Assembly: GCF_001654835.1 (NCBI RefSeq)
Contig: NZ_LXEP01000022.1
Location: 16,005-80,004, forward strand
From: Buttiauxella gaviniae ATCC 51604
Lineage (GTDB): Bacteria > Pseudomonadota > Gammaproteobacteria > Enterobacterales > Enterobacteriaceae
Reading direction: 5' to 3'
DNA: 64,000 bases
The notes below the pieces were generated by a model. That model saw only the letters and a list, made by a program, of their open reading frames with translations. It was not told where the DNA came from and searched no databases. Made by a program: the position numbers and the translations under genes. The stretch's first letter is position 1; each line of letters begins with the position of its first letter. Positions 9,484 to 18,979 of the stretch are shown here, piece by piece.

Positions 9484-10614
9484 ATGATTCCATTTAATGC
9501 TCCGCCAGTTGTAGGCACGGAAATCGAATACATGCAGGCTGCAATGGGCAGCGGCAAACTCTGTGGTGACGGCGGCTTCACGCGTCGTTGCCAGCAATGG
9601 ATGGAGCATCGCTTCGGCAGCAAAAAAGTACTGCTCACCCCTTCCTGTACTGCATCGCTGGAAATGGCCGCGTTACTGTTGAATATTGAACCCGGCGATG
9701 AAGTGATTATGCCGAGTTATACCTTTGTTTCTACTGCCAATGCTTTTGTGTTGCGTGGTGCAAAAATCGTCTTTGTCGATGTGCGCCCGGACACCATGAA
9801 TATTGATGAAAAGCTGATTGAAGCGGCAATTACTGAGAAGACTCGCGTGATTGTGCCCGTTCATTACGCCGGTGTAGCCTGCGAAATGGACACCATCATG
9901 GCGATTGCGGACAAACATAATCTGTTTGTGGTAGAAGATGCCGCACAGGGCGTGATGTCGACCTACAAAGGCCGCGCACTGGGTTCAATTGGTCATATCG
10001 GTTGCTTCAGCTTTCATGAAACCAAAAACTACACGGCAGGTGGTGAAGGTGGCGCGACACTGATTAACGACCCATCGTTGATTGAGCGTGCAGAAATCAT
10101 TCGTGAGAAGGGCACTAACCGTAGCCAGTTCTTCCGTGGCCAGGTGGACAAATATACCTGGCGTGATATTGGTTCAAGTTACTTGATGGCCGATCTCCAG
10201 GCTGCTTATCTTTGGGCGCAACTGGAAGCGGCAGAAAAGATTAACCAGCAGCGTCTGAAGCTGTGGCATACCTATCATGATGCCCTGGCTCCGTTGGCAA
10301 AAGCCGGGCGTATCGAACTGCCGTCTGTTCCAAAAGACTGCGTGCAGAATGCGCATATGTTTTATATCAAACTACGTGATATCGAAGATCGCAGCGCTCT
10401 GATTGCGTATTTGAAAGAGGCGGAAATTCTGGCTGTGTTCCACTACATCCCACTGCATGGCTGCCCAGCCGGTGAGAAGTTTGGTTACTTCCATGGCGAA
10501 GATCGTTTCACTACTCAAGAAAGTGAGCGCCTGCTGCGCTTGCCGCTGTTCTATAACTTATCTCCTGCGAACCAACGTACTGTCATTAATACGTTGTTAA
10601 GCTTCTTCTCCTGA
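9484..10614 (+). CDS. wecE: dTDP-4-amino-4,6-dideoxygalactose transaminase WecE
   Basis: PLP-dependent aminotransferase of the DegT/DnrJ/EryC1 family. It transfers an amino group from glutamate to dTDP-4-keto-6-deoxyglucose, giving dTDP-Fuc4N for WecD. The Schiff-base lysine is K181 in FHETKNYTAGGEGG, and cofactor contacts include LTPSCTASLEMAAL (51-64) and EDAAQG (151-156). Length is 376 residues, as in E. coli. It lies four bases after wecD and two before wzxE. Its substrate needs RmlA and RmlB type enzymes, which this cluster no longer encodes. Confidence 0.97.
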   Translation: MIPFNAPPVVGTEIEYMQAAMGSGKLCGDGGFTRRCQQWMEHRFGSKKVLLTPSCTASLEMAALLLNIEPGDEVIMPSYTFVSTANAFVLRGAKIVFVDVRPDTMNIDEKLIEAAITEKTRVIVPVHYAGVACEMDTIMAIADKHNLFVVEDAAQGVMSTYKGRALGSIGHIGCFSFHETKNYTAGGEGGATLINDPSLIERAEIIREKGTNRSQFFRGQVDKYTWRDIGSSYLMADLQAAYLWAQLEAAEKINQQRLKLWHTYHDALAPLAKAGRIELPSVPKDCVQNAHMFYIKLRDIEDRSALIAYLKEAEILAVFHYIPLHGCPAGEKFGYFHGEDRFTTQESERLLRLPLFYNLSPANQRTVINTLLSFFS

Positions 10615-10615
10615 T

Positions 10616-11866
10616 ATGTCGCTTGCTAAAGCCTCAGTGTGGACCGCCGGGTCCACGCTGGTAAAAATTGCTGCCGGTTTGCTGGTGGTGAAGTTGCTTG
10701 CGGTGGCATATGGGCCGAGCGGAGTCGGGCAGGCGGGAAACTTCCGTCAGATGGTTACCGTATTAGGCGTGCTTGCCGGGGCGGGAATCTTCAACGGCGT
10801 GACCAAATACGTCGCGCAGTATCACGATCAGCCCGAGCAGTTACGCAAAGTCATCGGTACTTCATCGGCCATGGTATTGGGCTTCTCAACGCTATTGGCG
10901 ATCATCTTTGTTGTCGCCGCGAAGCCAATCAGTCTGGGTCTGTTCGGGCATGAAAATTACCAAGGGTTAGTACGCCTGGTGGCGTTAGTGCAGATGGGCA
11001 TCGCCTGGGCGAACTTGTCTTTAGCCATTATGAAAGGGTTTCGTGATGCTGCCGGTAATGCGCTGGCACTGATTGGCGGCAGTATCATTGGTGTCATTGC
11101 CTATTACCTCTGCTATCGCCTCGGCGGCTATCAAGGCGCGTTGTTGGGCCTGGCGTTAGTGCCTGCACTGGTGCTCATTCCTGCGGGGATTATGCTAGTT
11201 CGCCGCGAACATGTGCCGCTTAGTTATCTGAAACCGCATTGGGATAAAGTGTATGCCAGCAGCCTTGGCAAATTCACCATCATGGCGCTAATCACGTCGG
11301 TGACACTGCCGGTGGCTTACGTGATGATGCGAAATTTGCTGGCGGCCCACTACAGCTGGGATGATGTCGGTATTTGGCAAGGGGTGAGCAGCATTTCCGA
11401 TGCTTATCTGCAATTCATCACCGCCTCGTTTAGCGTTTATCTTTTGCCAACGCTTTCGCGCTTAACCAGCAAACATGACATCAGCCGTGAGATTGTTCGC
11501 TCCCTGAAGTTCGTTTTGCCCGCGGTTGCTCTGGCAAGTTTCACCGTCTGGCTGTTGCGCGACTTCGCCATCTGGCTGCTTTTCTCGCATAAATTTATTG
11601 CGATGCGCGATCTCTTCGCCTGGCAGTTGGTAGGTGATGTACTGAAAGTCGGCTCATATGTGTTTGGTTATCTGGTGATAGCGAAAGCATCGCTACGCTT
11701 CTATGTTTTGACTGAAATCAGCCAGTTTGCGTTGTTGACTGGTTTTTCACATTGGCTTATACCTGCGCACGGTGCTTTAGGGGCTGCTCAGGCTTATATG
11801 GCAACGTATATTATTTATTTCACGCTCTGTTGCAGCGTTTTCCTCATTTATCGTAGACGAGCATGA
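10616..11866 (+). CDS. wzxE: ECA lipid III flippase WzxE
   Basis: Polytopic inner-membrane protein that moves the undecaprenyl-PP-linked ECA trisaccharide to the periplasmic face. It has 416 residues and about 12 hydrophobic segments spread over the whole length, as in the Wzx branch of the MOP exporter superfamily. The N-terminus [20 protein letters not shown] matches the family. Start ATG is two bases after the wecE stop, and its end overlaps wecF by four bases, suggesting translational coupling. Confidence 0.95.
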   Translation: MSLAKASVWTAGSTLVKIAAGLLVVKLLAVAYGPSGVGQAGNFRQMVTVLGVLAGAGIFNGVTKYVAQYHDQPEQLRKVIGTSSAMVLGFSTLLAIIFVVAAKPISLGLFGHENYQGLVRLVALVQMGIAWANLSLAIMKGFRDAAGNALALIGGSIIGVIAYYLCYRLGGYQGALLGLALVPALVLIPAGIMLVRREHVPLSYLKPHWDKVYASSLGKFTIMALITSVTLPVAYVMMRNLLAAHYSWDDVGIWQGVSSISDAYLQFITASFSVYLLPTLSRLTSKHDISREIVRSLKFVLPAVALASFTVWLLRDFAIWLLFSHKFIAMRDLFAWQLVGDVLKVGSYVFGYLVIAKASLRFYVLTEISQFALLTGFSHWLIPAHGALGAAQAYMATYIIYFTLCCSVFLIYRRRA

Positions 11867-12942
11867 CAACACTGATTCACATTTTGGGATCGGATATCCC
11901 GCATCATAACCAAACGGTGCTGCGCTTCTTCAATGATGCTCTGGCTGCCTCAAATCCGCATGCGCGCCAGTTTATGGTGGTTTCGAAGGACGACTCAATA
12001 TTGTCCTCTTTTCCGACGCTTGCCGTGACACTCTATCCAACGAAAAAAGCATTGGCGCAGGCCGTTGTAGCAGCAGCTCGTGCCAATCGCCAACAACGCT
12101 TTTTCTTCCACGGCCAGTTTAATAGCTCACTGTGGATTGCGTTGCTAACTGGCGGCTTGAAACCGGCTCAGATGAACTGGCACATTTGGGGCGCTGACCT
12201 TTACGAGGCCTCAAAAAGCTTCAAGTTTCGGGCGTTTTATTTGTTGCGGCGCATTGCGCAGGGGCAAGTGGGGAGAGTATTCGCTACACGAGGTGACCTG
12301 AATTATTTCCATGAGCGCCACCCAAAGGTTCCAGGTGAGTTAATTTACTTTCCGACGCGTATGGACCCCTCTCTAAATACCCTTGCCAACACTGAAGAAA
12401 AAGTTGGAAAAATGACGTTTCTGGTAGGTAACTCCGGCGATCATAGCAACCAACATACTGCAGCATTAAAAGCGATTCATGCACAATTTGGTGACTCGGT
12501 ACGCGTGGTAGTACCGATGGGCTATCCAACTAACAACGACGCTTATATCAATGAAGTTGAGCAGGCTGGACGTGCGCTATTTAGTGAAGAAAACCTCCAT
12601 ATCCTGAAGGAAAGTATGGCCTTTAATGATTATCTGGCTCTTTTGCGCCAGTGTTCGCTGGGCTATTTCATTTTTGACCGCCAGCAAGGTATTGGCACAC
12701 TTTGCTTGCTGATTCAGGCGGGTATTCCTTGCGTGCTGAGCCGTAAAAATCCGTTCTGGCAGGATATGACTGAACAGCATATTCCCGTGCTTTTTGCCGG
12801 CGATACGCTAAACGAGCAGATCGTTCGCGAAGCGCAGCGTCAACTACGCTTACTAGATAAGCAACAGATTGCTTTCTTTAACCCTAATTATATCGACGGC
12901 TGGAAGCGGGCGCTGGACGTAGCATCAGGAGAAGCCGCATGA
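11863..12942 (+). CDS. wecF: TDP-Fuc4NAc:lipid II Fuc4NAc transferase WecF
   Basis: Glycosyltransferase (GT56 family) that adds Fuc4NAc to lipid II and so completes the ECA trisaccharide, lipid III. The 359 residues are soluble or peripheral, with no clear membrane segment. Visible family segments are [19 protein letters not shown] at the N-terminus ([15 protein letters not shown] here), [11 protein letters not shown] near 105, [11 protein letters not shown] near 190 and [19 protein letters not shown] near 268. It overlaps both neighbours by four bases (ATGA), consistent with one tightly coupled translation unit wzxE-wecF-wzyE-wecG. Confidence 0.95.
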   Translation: MTTLIHILGSDIPHHNQTVLRFFNDALAASNPHARQFMVVSKDDSILSSFPTLAVTLYPTKKALAQAVVAAARANRQQRFFFHGQFNSSLWIALLTGGLKPAQMNWHIWGADLYEASKSFKFRAFYLLRRIAQGQVGRVFATRGDLNYFHERHPKVPGELIYFPTRMDPSLNTLANTEEKVGKMTFLVGNSGDHSNQHTAALKAIHAQFGDSVRVVVPMGYPTNNDAYINEVEQAGRALFSEENLHILKESMAFNDYLALLRQCSLGYFIFDRQQGIGTLCLLIQAGIPCVLSRKNPFWQDMTEQHIPVLFAGDTLNEQIVREAQRQLRLLDKQQIAFFNPNYIDGWKRALDVASGEAA

Positions 12943-14315
12943 GTTTGCTAGAGTTTGGCGGTTTATTTGCGGTCTGGTTTTTATCAGTGATGTTCATTGG
13001 TATTTTAACGTACCAGGAATTCCGCCGGGTGCGTTTCAATTTTAATGTGTTCTTCTCATTACTATTTCTGCTGACATTTTTCTTTGGTTTTCCCTTCACC
13101 TGTACGCTGGTGTTTCGTTTCGGGGTCTCGGTTGTACAGGCAGATGTGCTACTGCAAGCGCAACTCGCTGCCGTCTGCTTCTACGGTATTTACTATGTCG
13201 CCTACAAAACACGGCTGCGGGAGAAACGAACTACAGAGGTTCGGCGTCAGTTGTTTACTATGAACCGTGTTGAAACTCATCTGGCGTGGGTAATGCTGAT
13301 GGTGGTGGCGCTGGTAAGTGTTGGCATCTTCTTTATGCATAACGGTTTCTTACTGTTTAAGTTGCACTCATATAGTCAGATCTTCTCCAGCGAAGTATCG
13401 GGTGTGGCGTTAAAACGTTTCTTCTACTTTTTCATCCCTGCGATGCTGGTGGTCTATTTTCTTAAGCAAGATGGTCGAGCCTGGATGTTTTTCCTGGTGA
13501 GCACTGTGGCGTTTGGTCTGCTGACTTATATGATTGTTGGTGGGACTCGAGCCAATATTATCATCGCGTTCGCCATCTTTTTGTTCATCGGTATTATTCG
13601 CGGCTGGATCTCGCTGTGGATGCTGGCGGCTGCGGGTGTATTTGGCATCGTAGGTATGTTCTGGCTGGCATTGAAGCGTTATGGGCTTAACGTCAACGGA
13701 GAGGAGGCGTTTTACACCTTCTTGTACCTGACTCGCGATACCTTTTCACCGTGGGAAAATTTGGGATTACTGCTGCAGAATTACGACAAAATTGAGTTCC
13801 AGGGGCTGGCGCCCATTGTGCGTGATTTCTATGTCTTTATTCCGACCTGGTTATGGCCTGGCCGTCCGGGGATTGTCCTGAACAGTGCGAACTACTTTAC
13901 TTGGGAAGTTCTTAACAACCACTCTGGCCTGGCAATTTCACCAACGTTAATTGGTTCACTGGTGGTTATGGGTGGCGTGTGGTTTATCCCATTAGGTGCA
14001 GTTGTAGTCGGGCTGATTATTAAATGGTTCGACTGGTTGTATGACCTGGGTAATCGTGAAACCAACAAGTACAAAGCCGCCATTTTGCATAGTTTCTGCT
14101 TTGGGGCGATTTTTAACATGATTGTATTGGCGCGTGAGGGATTGGACTCTTTTGTCTCCCGCGTGGTGTTTTTCATGGTTATCTTTGGTGTCTGTTTGCT
14201 GTTTGCGAAGCTGCTTTACTGGCTATTTGATAGTGCAGGGCTGATACATCAACGCCTACGCCGTTCACCGCAAGTTGTTTCTGGCTCTCAAAATGTATCG
14301 CAGGGAATATCATGA
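12939..14315 (+). CDS. wzyE: ECA polymerase WzyE
   Basis: Inner-membrane polymerase that joins ECA trisaccharide units on the periplasmic side, with chain length set by WzzE. The 458 residues hold about 11-12 hydrophobic segments plus a large hydrophilic loop around residues 240-330, containing the family segment [15 protein letters not shown] and [15 protein letters not shown]. It is slightly longer than E. coli WzyE (450), mostly at the C-terminus, which has a polar tail after the last membrane span. Four-base overlaps join it to wecF and wecG. Confidence 0.94.
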   Translation: MSLLEFGGLFAVWFLSVMFIGILTYQEFRRVRFNFNVFFSLLFLLTFFFGFPFTCTLVFRFGVSVVQADVLLQAQLAAVCFYGIYYVAYKTRLREKRTTEVRRQLFTMNRVETHLAWVMLMVVALVSVGIFFMHNGFLLFKLHSYSQIFSSEVSGVALKRFFYFFIPAMLVVYFLKQDGRAWMFFLVSTVAFGLLTYMIVGGTRANIIIAFAIFLFIGIIRGWISLWMLAAAGVFGIVGMFWLALKRYGLNVNGEEAFYTFLYLTRDTFSPWENLGLLLQNYDKIEFQGLAPIVRDFYVFIPTWLWPGRPGIVLNSANYFTWEVLNNHSGLAISPTLIGSLVVMGGVWFIPLGAVVVGLIIKWFDWLYDLGNRETNKYKAAILHSFCFGAIFNMIVLAREGLDSFVSRVVFFMVIFGVCLLFAKLLYWLFDSAGLIHQRLRRSPQVVSGSQNVSQGIS

Positions 14316-15052
14316 CAGAACTCACGACAGCTCCTTCTTATACGATTCGTGGCTTGAGCCTACTGGGTTGGCGCGATATGCAGCATGCATTGGATTATCT
14401 CTACGCAGGGGGCTCGCTGCGTAGCGGTACGCTGGTAGCGATTAATGCGGAGAAAATCCTCTCCGCAGAACGTGACCAGCAAGTGCGAGTGTTAATCGAT
14501 AACGCAGAATACAAATACGCTGACGGTATTAGCGTGGTGCGCTCGATTCGCAAAAAATTTCCCGGTGCCGTTGTCTCTCGCGTTCCGGGAGCCGACCTCT
14601 GGGAAGCATTAATGCAGCGTGCAGGCGGAGAAGGTTCTCCTGTTTTCCTGATCGGTGGAAAACCTGAAATATTGGCGCAAACCGAAGCCAAACTGCGTAA
14701 ACAGTGGAACGTTAATATTGTTGGTAGCCAGGATGGATACTTCAAGGCCGAGCAGCAGCAGGCTTTGTTTGAGCGTATTCGGGAAAGCGGTGCCGCTATT
14801 GTCACTGTAGCGATGGGATCGCCGCGGCAGGAGCTCTTTATGCGCGATTGCCGCAAGGTTTACCCTGATGCTCTGTATATGGGCGTGGGTGGGACGTACG
14901 ATGTCTTTACCGGGCACGTGAAACGCGCTCCAAAAGTCTGGCAAAACTTGGGCCTTGAGTGGTTGTATCGCTTATTGTCGCAACCAAGCCGCATCACACG
15001 ACAAATAAAGTTGCTGCGTTATCTGGCCTGGCACTACACCGGCCGCCTATAA
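14312..15052 (+). CDS. wecG: UDP-ManNAcA:lipid I ManNAcA transferase WecG
   Basis: GT26 (WecG/TagA/CpsF) glycosyltransferase that transfers ManNAcA onto lipid I to form lipid II. The 246 residues carry the family core: [12 protein letters not shown] near 45, [15 protein letters not shown] near 70, [12 protein letters not shown] near 90, and [20 protein letters not shown] near 165-185, followed by [17 protein letters not shown]. It is the last gene of the ECA cluster. In E. coli the permease gene yifK (thrP) follows; here a 157-bp spacer leads straight to the tRNA operon. Confidence 0.96.
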   Translation: MTELTTAPSYTIRGLSLLGWRDMQHALDYLYAGGSLRSGTLVAINAEKILSAERDQQVRVLIDNAEYKYADGISVVRSIRKKFPGAVVSRVPGADLWEALMQRAGGEGSPVFLIGGKPEILAQTEAKLRKQWNVNIVGSQDGYFKAEQQQALFERIRESGAAIVTVAMGSPRQELFMRDCRKVYPDALYMGVGGTYDVFTGHVKRAPKVWQNLGLEWLYRLLSQPSRITRQIKLLRYLAWHYTGRL

Positions 15053-15159
15053 AACGCCGTCGGGTATTGCGTTAAAGTGAGTTTTACGGCCAAATTTGGC
15101 TGGATAATCATCAGAATGTGCAAAGCATAACCAAATGCGCATTTTATTTAAATAAGCAC

Positions 15160-15188
15160 TAGACAGGTGAGCATGAAGGCCGTAATAT
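15160..15188 (+). promoter_or_regulatory. Likely promoter of the argX-hisR-leuT-proM tRNA operon
   Basis: TAGACA (15160-15165) and TAATAT (15183-15188) are 17 bp apart, with the GC-rich discriminator CCGACCCCGC just downstream, as is usual for stringently controlled stable-RNA promoters. The predicted start is 12-15 bases before the first tRNA. Confidence 0.6.
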
Positions 15189-15209
15189 CCGACCCCGCAA
15201 CGGCGCTAT

Positions 15210-15286
<77 letters not shown>

Positions 15287-15357
15287 TTGATTGAATGGGG
15301 CCAGAGCTGCGGCGGTACTCTTCGCAAGAAGATAGTCCGCGCGAAAAGATTTACAGT

Positions 15358-15434
15358 GGTGGCTATAGCTCAGTTGGTAGAGCCCTGGATTGTGATTCCA
15401 GTTGTCGTGGGTTCGAGTCCCATTAGCCACCCCA
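15358..15434 (+). tRNA. hisR: tRNA-His (GTG anticodon)
   Basis: A 77-nt tRNA counting the extra 5' G (position -1) typical of tRNA-His, with anticodon loop TTGTGAT, GGTTCGAGTCC T arm and encoded CCA. It lies 71 bases after argX. The linker contains no separate promoter that I can recognise. Confidence 0.97.
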
Positions 15435-15451
15435 TTTAATTTAGTGATATT

Positions 15452-15538
15452 GCGAAGGTGGCGGAATTGGTAGACGCGCTAGCTTCAGGTGTTAGTGTTC
15501 TTACGGACGTGAGGGTTCAAGTCCCTCTCTTCGCACCA
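15452..15538 (+). tRNA. leuT: tRNA-Leu (CAG anticodon)
   Basis: An 87-nt class II tRNA with a long variable arm (GTGTTCTTACGGACGT), anticodon CAG, GGTTCAAGTCC T arm and encoded CCA. It lies 17 bases after hisR, as in the E. coli argX-hisR-leuT-proM operon. Confidence 0.97.
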
Positions 15539-15577
15539 TCTCTAAGTTGAAAGCAGTAAGAAGTGAATGCAGTATTT

Positions 15578-15654
15578 CGGCGAGTAGCGCAGCTTGGTAG
15601 CGCAACTGGTTTGGGACCAGTGGGTCGGAGGTTCGAATCCTCTCTCGCCGACCA
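15578..15654 (+). tRNA. proM: tRNA-Pro (TGG anticodon)
   Basis: A 77-nt tRNA with anticodon loop TTTGGGA (anticodon TGG), GGTTCGAATCC T arm and encoded CCA, last of the four-tRNA operon. Its last 19 bases are repeated exactly at the ends of the two 149-bp repeat units that follow. Confidence 0.97.
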
Positions 15655-15803
15655 AATTTAGAAAAGACCAACCCTCGGGTTGGTCTTTTTGCATCTGTAG
15701 TTTGAAGAGGATGAGAATCTCCGCAGGAGGTTTGAGCCGAGCGAAGCGAGACAACGTTGCTTTAGCAACGACCCGTAGGGGAATAATCCTCTCTCGCCGA
15801 CCA
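15655..15803 (+). repeat. tRNA-Pro-linked 149-bp repeat, unit 1
   Basis: This unit begins right after the proM CCA and ends with a copy of the last 19 bases of the tRNA (AATCCTCTCTCGCCGACCA). Inside are a Rho-independent terminator, the block GAGGATGAGAATCTCCGCAG, the palindromic GAGCCGAGCGAAGCGAG and a CGTTGC/GCAACG hairpin. Unit 2 follows directly with the same 149-base period. The form resembles the tRNA 3'-end-linked repeats known after E. coli tyrT (rtT). Confidence 0.9.
15665..15690 (+). terminator. Intrinsic terminator after proM (first copy)
   Basis: Ten-bp stem AGACCAACCC / GGGTTGGTCT with a two-base nominal loop and a T run, 10 bases after the tRNA CCA end. It should end most transcripts of the tRNA operon. 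Confidence 0.9.
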
Positions 15804-15952
15804 AATTTAGAAAAAGCCAACCTTCGGGTTGGCTTTTTTGCATCTGTAGTTTGAAGAGGATGAGAATCTCCGAAGGAGGTTTGAGCCGAGCGAAGCGAGA
15901 CAACGTTGCTTTAGCAGCGGCCCGTAGGGGAATAATCCTCTCTCGCCGACCA
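15804..15952 (+). repeat. tRNA-Pro-linked 149-bp repeat, unit 2
   Basis: Second direct copy, also exactly 149 bases between the tRNA-like ends at 15803 and 15952. It differs from unit 1 at only a handful of bases, including A for C in the AATCTCCG(A/C)AGG block and a G-T tolerated change in the central hairpin. It again contains a terminator and ends in the 19-base tRNA-Pro 3' copy. Confidence 0.9.
15814..15839 (+). terminator. Intrinsic terminator within repeat unit 2
   Basis: Stem AAGCCAACC / GGTTGGCTT closed by a stable TTCG tetraloop and followed by a T run. It is the homologue of the terminator after proM, with several compensated stem changes. Confidence 0.88.
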
Positions 15953-15961
15953 ATTTCAAGA

Positions 15962-15990
15962 AAGCCTAACCGGCAAGGTTGGGCTTTTTT
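15962..15990 (+). terminator. Intrinsic terminator after repeat unit 2
   Basis: Stem AAGCCTAACC / GGTTGGGCTT with loop GGCAA and a run of six T residues. It marks the end of the repeat array. With the two earlier copies, three terminators lie in tandem behind the tRNA operon. Confidence 0.88.
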
Positions 15991-16113
15991 ACGTCTGCAG
16001 TTTATGGGTTTGTAGGAAAGGATGGTGCTGTGCCTGGCTCACCAGGAAAATGCGCATCATACAACCGCGTATCCCAATCCCCAGTCTCTAAATCACGACA
16101 TCATGATATTTAT

Positions 16114-16258
16114 TGTCGCCGTTTGGTGACTCTTAACTTATTGATATAAATGAATAACGATAATTCCCGGTTTAAGTGTCTCCAAAAGGAGACGCTCTTG
16201 TCGATTTTTGAAAGGGCTGGAATAGCCAATGTGGTGCACATGTCTTCTGAGATAACAT
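16114..16258 (+). promoter_or_regulatory. GlrR (QseF)-like activator sites upstream of glmZ
   Basis: Two matches to TGTC-N10-GACA with one mismatch each: TGTC..GACT at 16114-16131 and TGTC..GACG at 16177-16194. A third, weaker TGTC at 16241 (16241-16258) keeps the spacing. The sites are 63 and 64 bases apart, about six helical turns, so they lie on one DNA face. GlrR is the enhancer-binding response regulator known to drive sigma-54 transcription of glmY, and of glmZ in several Enterobacteriaceae. Confidence 0.65.
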
Positions 16259-16306
16259 CATGAATATAAAATGATTTCAGGTTAAGGGTAATTACGAATT
16301 CAAACC

Positions 16307-16333
16307 TGGCATGCATCGTGCAATAATATACAT
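16307..16333 (+). promoter_or_regulatory. Sigma-54 promoter of glmZ (with possible overlapping sigma-70)
   Basis: TGGCATGCATCGTGCA fits the sigma-54 consensus, with GG at 16308-16309 and GC at 16320-16321, spaced by exactly ten bases. The predicted start 12 bases on falls at 16333-16334, the first base of GlmZ. An overlapping -10-like TAATAT lies at 16324-16329, so a sigma-70 promoter could use the same start. Confidence 0.8.
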
Positions 16334-16536
16334 GTAGATGCTCATTCCACTTCTTATGTTTGCTTAGGCTTCATAAACCCAGGAATGACGCAGAGCCGAT
16401 TACGGTGCTTATCGTCCACCGACAGATGTCGTCTTTCAGACCTCATCCAACACCATGGACATAACGTTGAGTGAAGCACCACTTAGTTGTCTTAAAGACC
16501 TGTTTTGACACCTGCCAATTGGCAGGTGTTTTTTTT
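16334..16536 (+). ncRNA. glmZ: Small regulatory RNA GlmZ
   Basis: Hfq-dependent sRNA that base-pairs with the glmS leader and raises glucosamine-6-phosphate synthase output; RapZ and RNase E process it when GlcN6P is plentiful. The sequence follows E. coli GlmZ from GTAGATGCTCATTCCA through GGAATGACGCAGAGCCG, GGTGCTTATCGTCCAC and the glmS-pairing region AACGTTGAGTGAAGCACC to the end. The terminator is ACACCTGCC / GGCAGGTGT plus a T run. Length is about 203 nt (E. coli about 207). It is convergent with hemY, as in E. coli. aslA and aslB, its E. coli neighbours, are missing. Confidence 0.93.
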
Positions 16537-16581
16537 GCGTGAAGGAAATGGGTAAGGGCGACAGTTATCGCCCATGGGGTG

Positions 16582-17778
16582 TTATGAATTGGGGTTGTTT
16601 TGCAGGGTTAATAGCAGGCCATCACGGCGCATCAAGGCCGCCTCTTCTGGGTTATGCAGACGATCCAGGCAATCAGCCAACCATGCATAATCAAAGGCAT
16701 CAGGACGCTGTTTGAGTGCTTCACGGAAAGCATCGCTCGCTTGTTGCCATTCGCCGTGTTTCATCAGTAACTGACCGAGTGTGCTATTAAGCAATGGACG
16801 ATCGCCTTGTGTCTTGATCTGCTGGCGCAGGGCTTTTTCGAGCTGTTCCGGGTTGCCTGATTTCAGACGTGGCATCAATAATATCAAACGCTCGTCGTAC
16901 TGACGTTTCAGGCCATCAAGAATGATTTCCTGTGCCGCATCATGATCGTCACACTCAATAAGATGCTCCGCCATCGCGACCTGTAGCACGGTTTCATGAC
17001 GCGTCTTACGGCTTTGATTTTTCCACCAGGCTTTCAGCCCATCGTTACCTTGTTCCGCCATCGCTTGATCCATCAGGCCAATCCAGGCCTGCTGTTGAAG
17101 CGCAAGGCGGTGGGCTTCATCGCCAATCTGGACTTTGTCCATGGCGGGCAAAATGTCGAGCAGTGATCCCCATGCTCCGGTGCGGACATATGCCATTTCC
17201 GCAAGACGCAGCACTTCAGGGTGGCGCGGAGAAATCTCCAGCAGCTTATCTACACCATGACGTGCCGCGTGGTTTTCATTGCGAGTCAATTGCAGACGCA
17301 CACGGGTAATCTCAACCGGCAGTTGGTCGTTATCTGCCAGTTCGGCTGCGCGTTCCAGATGCTGATTGGCACGAATTTCATCGCCACGCTGTTGTGCGGC
17401 TTCTGCTGCCAGTAAATAGTTCACGACTGGCTGTTCGGCATGATCGGCATTTTTCAGCATCAGCTTCTCAACTTGCTGATAGTCACCCTCTGCTAATTTC
17501 AGCAGCGCCGCTTTAGTTTGCTTGCGCGCTCGACTGCTTTTACGCCCAACAAACCAACCACGGGTACGAGCCCCGGTACGGAAAACACGGCGCAGGATCC
17601 ATTCGATGGCAAACAACACGACCATGGTCAGGATCAAAATGATCACCAGACCAGTGACGCTGGTTTCCACGTTGTAATTATCGGTCTGGATCAACACATA
17701 GCCCTGATGCCCGGCAAGCATTGGCCCAAGCACGATCCCGGCGATCAACAACAGAAAGAGCAATAAGACTTTAATCAT
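16582..17778 (-). CDS. hemY: HemY, TPR-containing inner-membrane protein of the haem operon
   Basis: Protein encoded with hemC and hemD. It is not the oxygen-dependent protoporphyrinogen oxidase of the same name in Bacillus; its exact role in tetrapyrrole metabolism is unsettled. The 398 residues start with two membrane segments (about 4-22 and 42-62) and a basic stretch, followed by a HemY_N domain and helical TPR-like repeats to the end. LLNSTLGQLLMKHGEWQQAS and the following repeat near 335-375 show the TPR pattern. It starts two bases after the hemX stop and is the last gene of hemCDXY. Confidence 0.93.
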   Translation of the reverse strand: MIKVLLLFLLLIAGIVLGPMLAGHQGYVLIQTDNYNVETSVTGLVIILILTMVVLFAIEWILRRVFRTGARTRGWFVGRKSSRARKQTKAALLKLAEGDYQQVEKLMLKNADHAEQPVVNYLLAAEAAQQRGDEIRANQHLERAAELADNDQLPVEITRVRLQLTRNENHAARHGVDKLLEISPRHPEVLRLAEMAYVRTGAWGSLLDILPAMDKVQIGDEAHRLALQQQAWIGLMDQAMAEQGNDGLKAWWKNQSRKTRHETVLQVAMAEHLIECDDHDAAQEIILDGLKRQYDERLILLMPRLKSGNPEQLEKALRQQIKTQGDRPLLNSTLGQLLMKHGEWQQASDAFREALKQRPDAFDYAWLADCLDRLHNPEEAALMRRDGLLLTLQNNPNS

Positions 17779-17780
17779 GC

Positions 17781-18962
17781 TTATTCTCCTTGAGTTGGCG
17801 CAGGCGCTTGTTCAGGCGCGGCAGGTTGTTCAGCGGGAGCAGTTGCGCTCGCGGCAGGTTGGGCAAGCAAATTACGCACCCGAGTCTGCATCAGCTTTTC
17901 CAGTAGAGGCTGGCTTTCCAGCGTCTGCGGCACATCCATGTTGATACTTTGCTGGCTGAGAGAGTCCAGTTCATCAAGGAAGGATTTTGTCACGCTGTCG
18001 TTGGTGTCGTAATAAGCACGAACCCATGTGGAAACATTCTCCAGCGACTGCTTATACGTCTCATCCTGGTGGCGAGGAACCGCTTGTGCCGCAACCAGCA
18101 AGCGTGAACGGATGTTCTCACGTAGATAAACATCCTGGTTTGGCGCTAACAGAGGAACTGCGGTTTCATCGCGGCGGCGAATAGTAATGAAACTATCCAT
18201 AAAGTTGTGCCAGCTTTTAGTGAGATTTTCACGCCATTCCGCCACCGTGCTGGAAAGCTCGCTACCGTCGGAATCCATCGGCGTATCGTCACTATTGTTA
18301 TCCGCAAGACGTAGATTATCGACCTGATTAGAAAGCTGATTGAGCTTGAGAATAATCCCGTCGTAGTCGACCTGAGTAATTGCTGATAATGCAGAAATAT
18401 CGTCCGTTAGCGCACGGCGAACGGTTAGCAAGCTTGGATCGTTCATATCTGCGAGGCTGGCATCGGCACTTTTCAACAGTGCAGCCGCTGTGGTGACATC
18501 CTGATCGCTCCACAATTTCCGCCCGGCCAGTTTCACCAGGAAGTCGGATTGTGCTAACAACCAGGTTTTTGCATCGCTACCGGAAATAGTGGCCACTTTC
18601 TGCTGCACTTCATCAAGCTCACGCGCCAGATTTGCCTGCTGGCGATCCGACTCCTGGAGTGCAGTTGCCTGCTGCTTGATGGTAGTTTCCAGAGAAGCTT
18701 GCTGCTGTTCTTGTTGCTTTTGTAAAGCGGTGAGCTGCGTTGCCAGGGCATCAGTGTTGGCATTTTGCGCCGCTGCCTGATGCTTACCATAACTGTAAAG
18801 ACCGCCACCTAACGCAAGTGCAATAGCAATGGCGATAGCACCCAGCGCAATTCCTGCAATCCCACTACGATTTTTTTGCGGTGGTTGTTCTGGAAGTGGC
18901 GTGCTTTCCACCGCCGGTTTGGTTTCTTCAACCATGGCGGAGGTATTATGTTGTTCCGTCAT
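17781..18962 (-). CDS. hemX: HemX, membrane-anchored protein of the haem operon
   Basis: Once annotated as uroporphyrinogen-III C-methyltransferase, but the HemX family lacks a proven enzyme activity. The 393 residues have a cytoplasmic Pro/Glu-rich N-terminus, one membrane segment at about 34-55 ([19 protein letters not shown]), a long Gln/Glu/Lys coiled coil at about 65-125, then the conserved HemX domain with [20 protein letters not shown]. The C-terminal tail is Ala/Pro/Gln-rich. It lies third in the operon. The hemD-hemX gap carries a short ERIC-derived palindrome. Confidence 0.93.
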   Translation of the reverse strand: MTEQHNTSAMVEETKPAVESTPLPEQPPQKNRSGIAGIALGAIAIAIALALGGGLYSYGKHQAAAQNANTDALATQLTALQKQQEQQQASLETTIKQQATALQESDRQQANLARELDEVQQKVATISGSDAKTWLLAQSDFLVKLAGRKLWSDQDVTTAAALLKSADASLADMNDPSLLTVRRALTDDISALSAITQVDYDGIILKLNQLSNQVDNLRLADNNSDDTPMDSDGSELSSTVAEWRENLTKSWHNFMDSFITIRRRDETAVPLLAPNQDVYLRENIRSRLLVAAQAVPRHQDETYKQSLENVSTWVRAYYDTNDSVTKSFLDELDSLSQQSINMDVPQTLESQPLLEKLMQTRVRNLLAQPAASATAPAEQPAAPEQAPAPTQGE

Positions 18963-18979
18963 TGTGGCGTCCCATATTT

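Noticed and set aside
15542..15903. Open frames of 81-92 codons over the tRNA-Pro repeats, both strands
   Set aside because: They run through the tRNA, the terminators and the repeat units; their repeated protein segments simply reflect the 149-bp DNA repeat.
16110..16316. 68-codon minus-strand frame in the glmZ upstream region
   Set aside because: The DNA is better explained by the GlrR sites and sigma-54 promoter of glmZ; no Shine-Dalgarno and atypical codon use.
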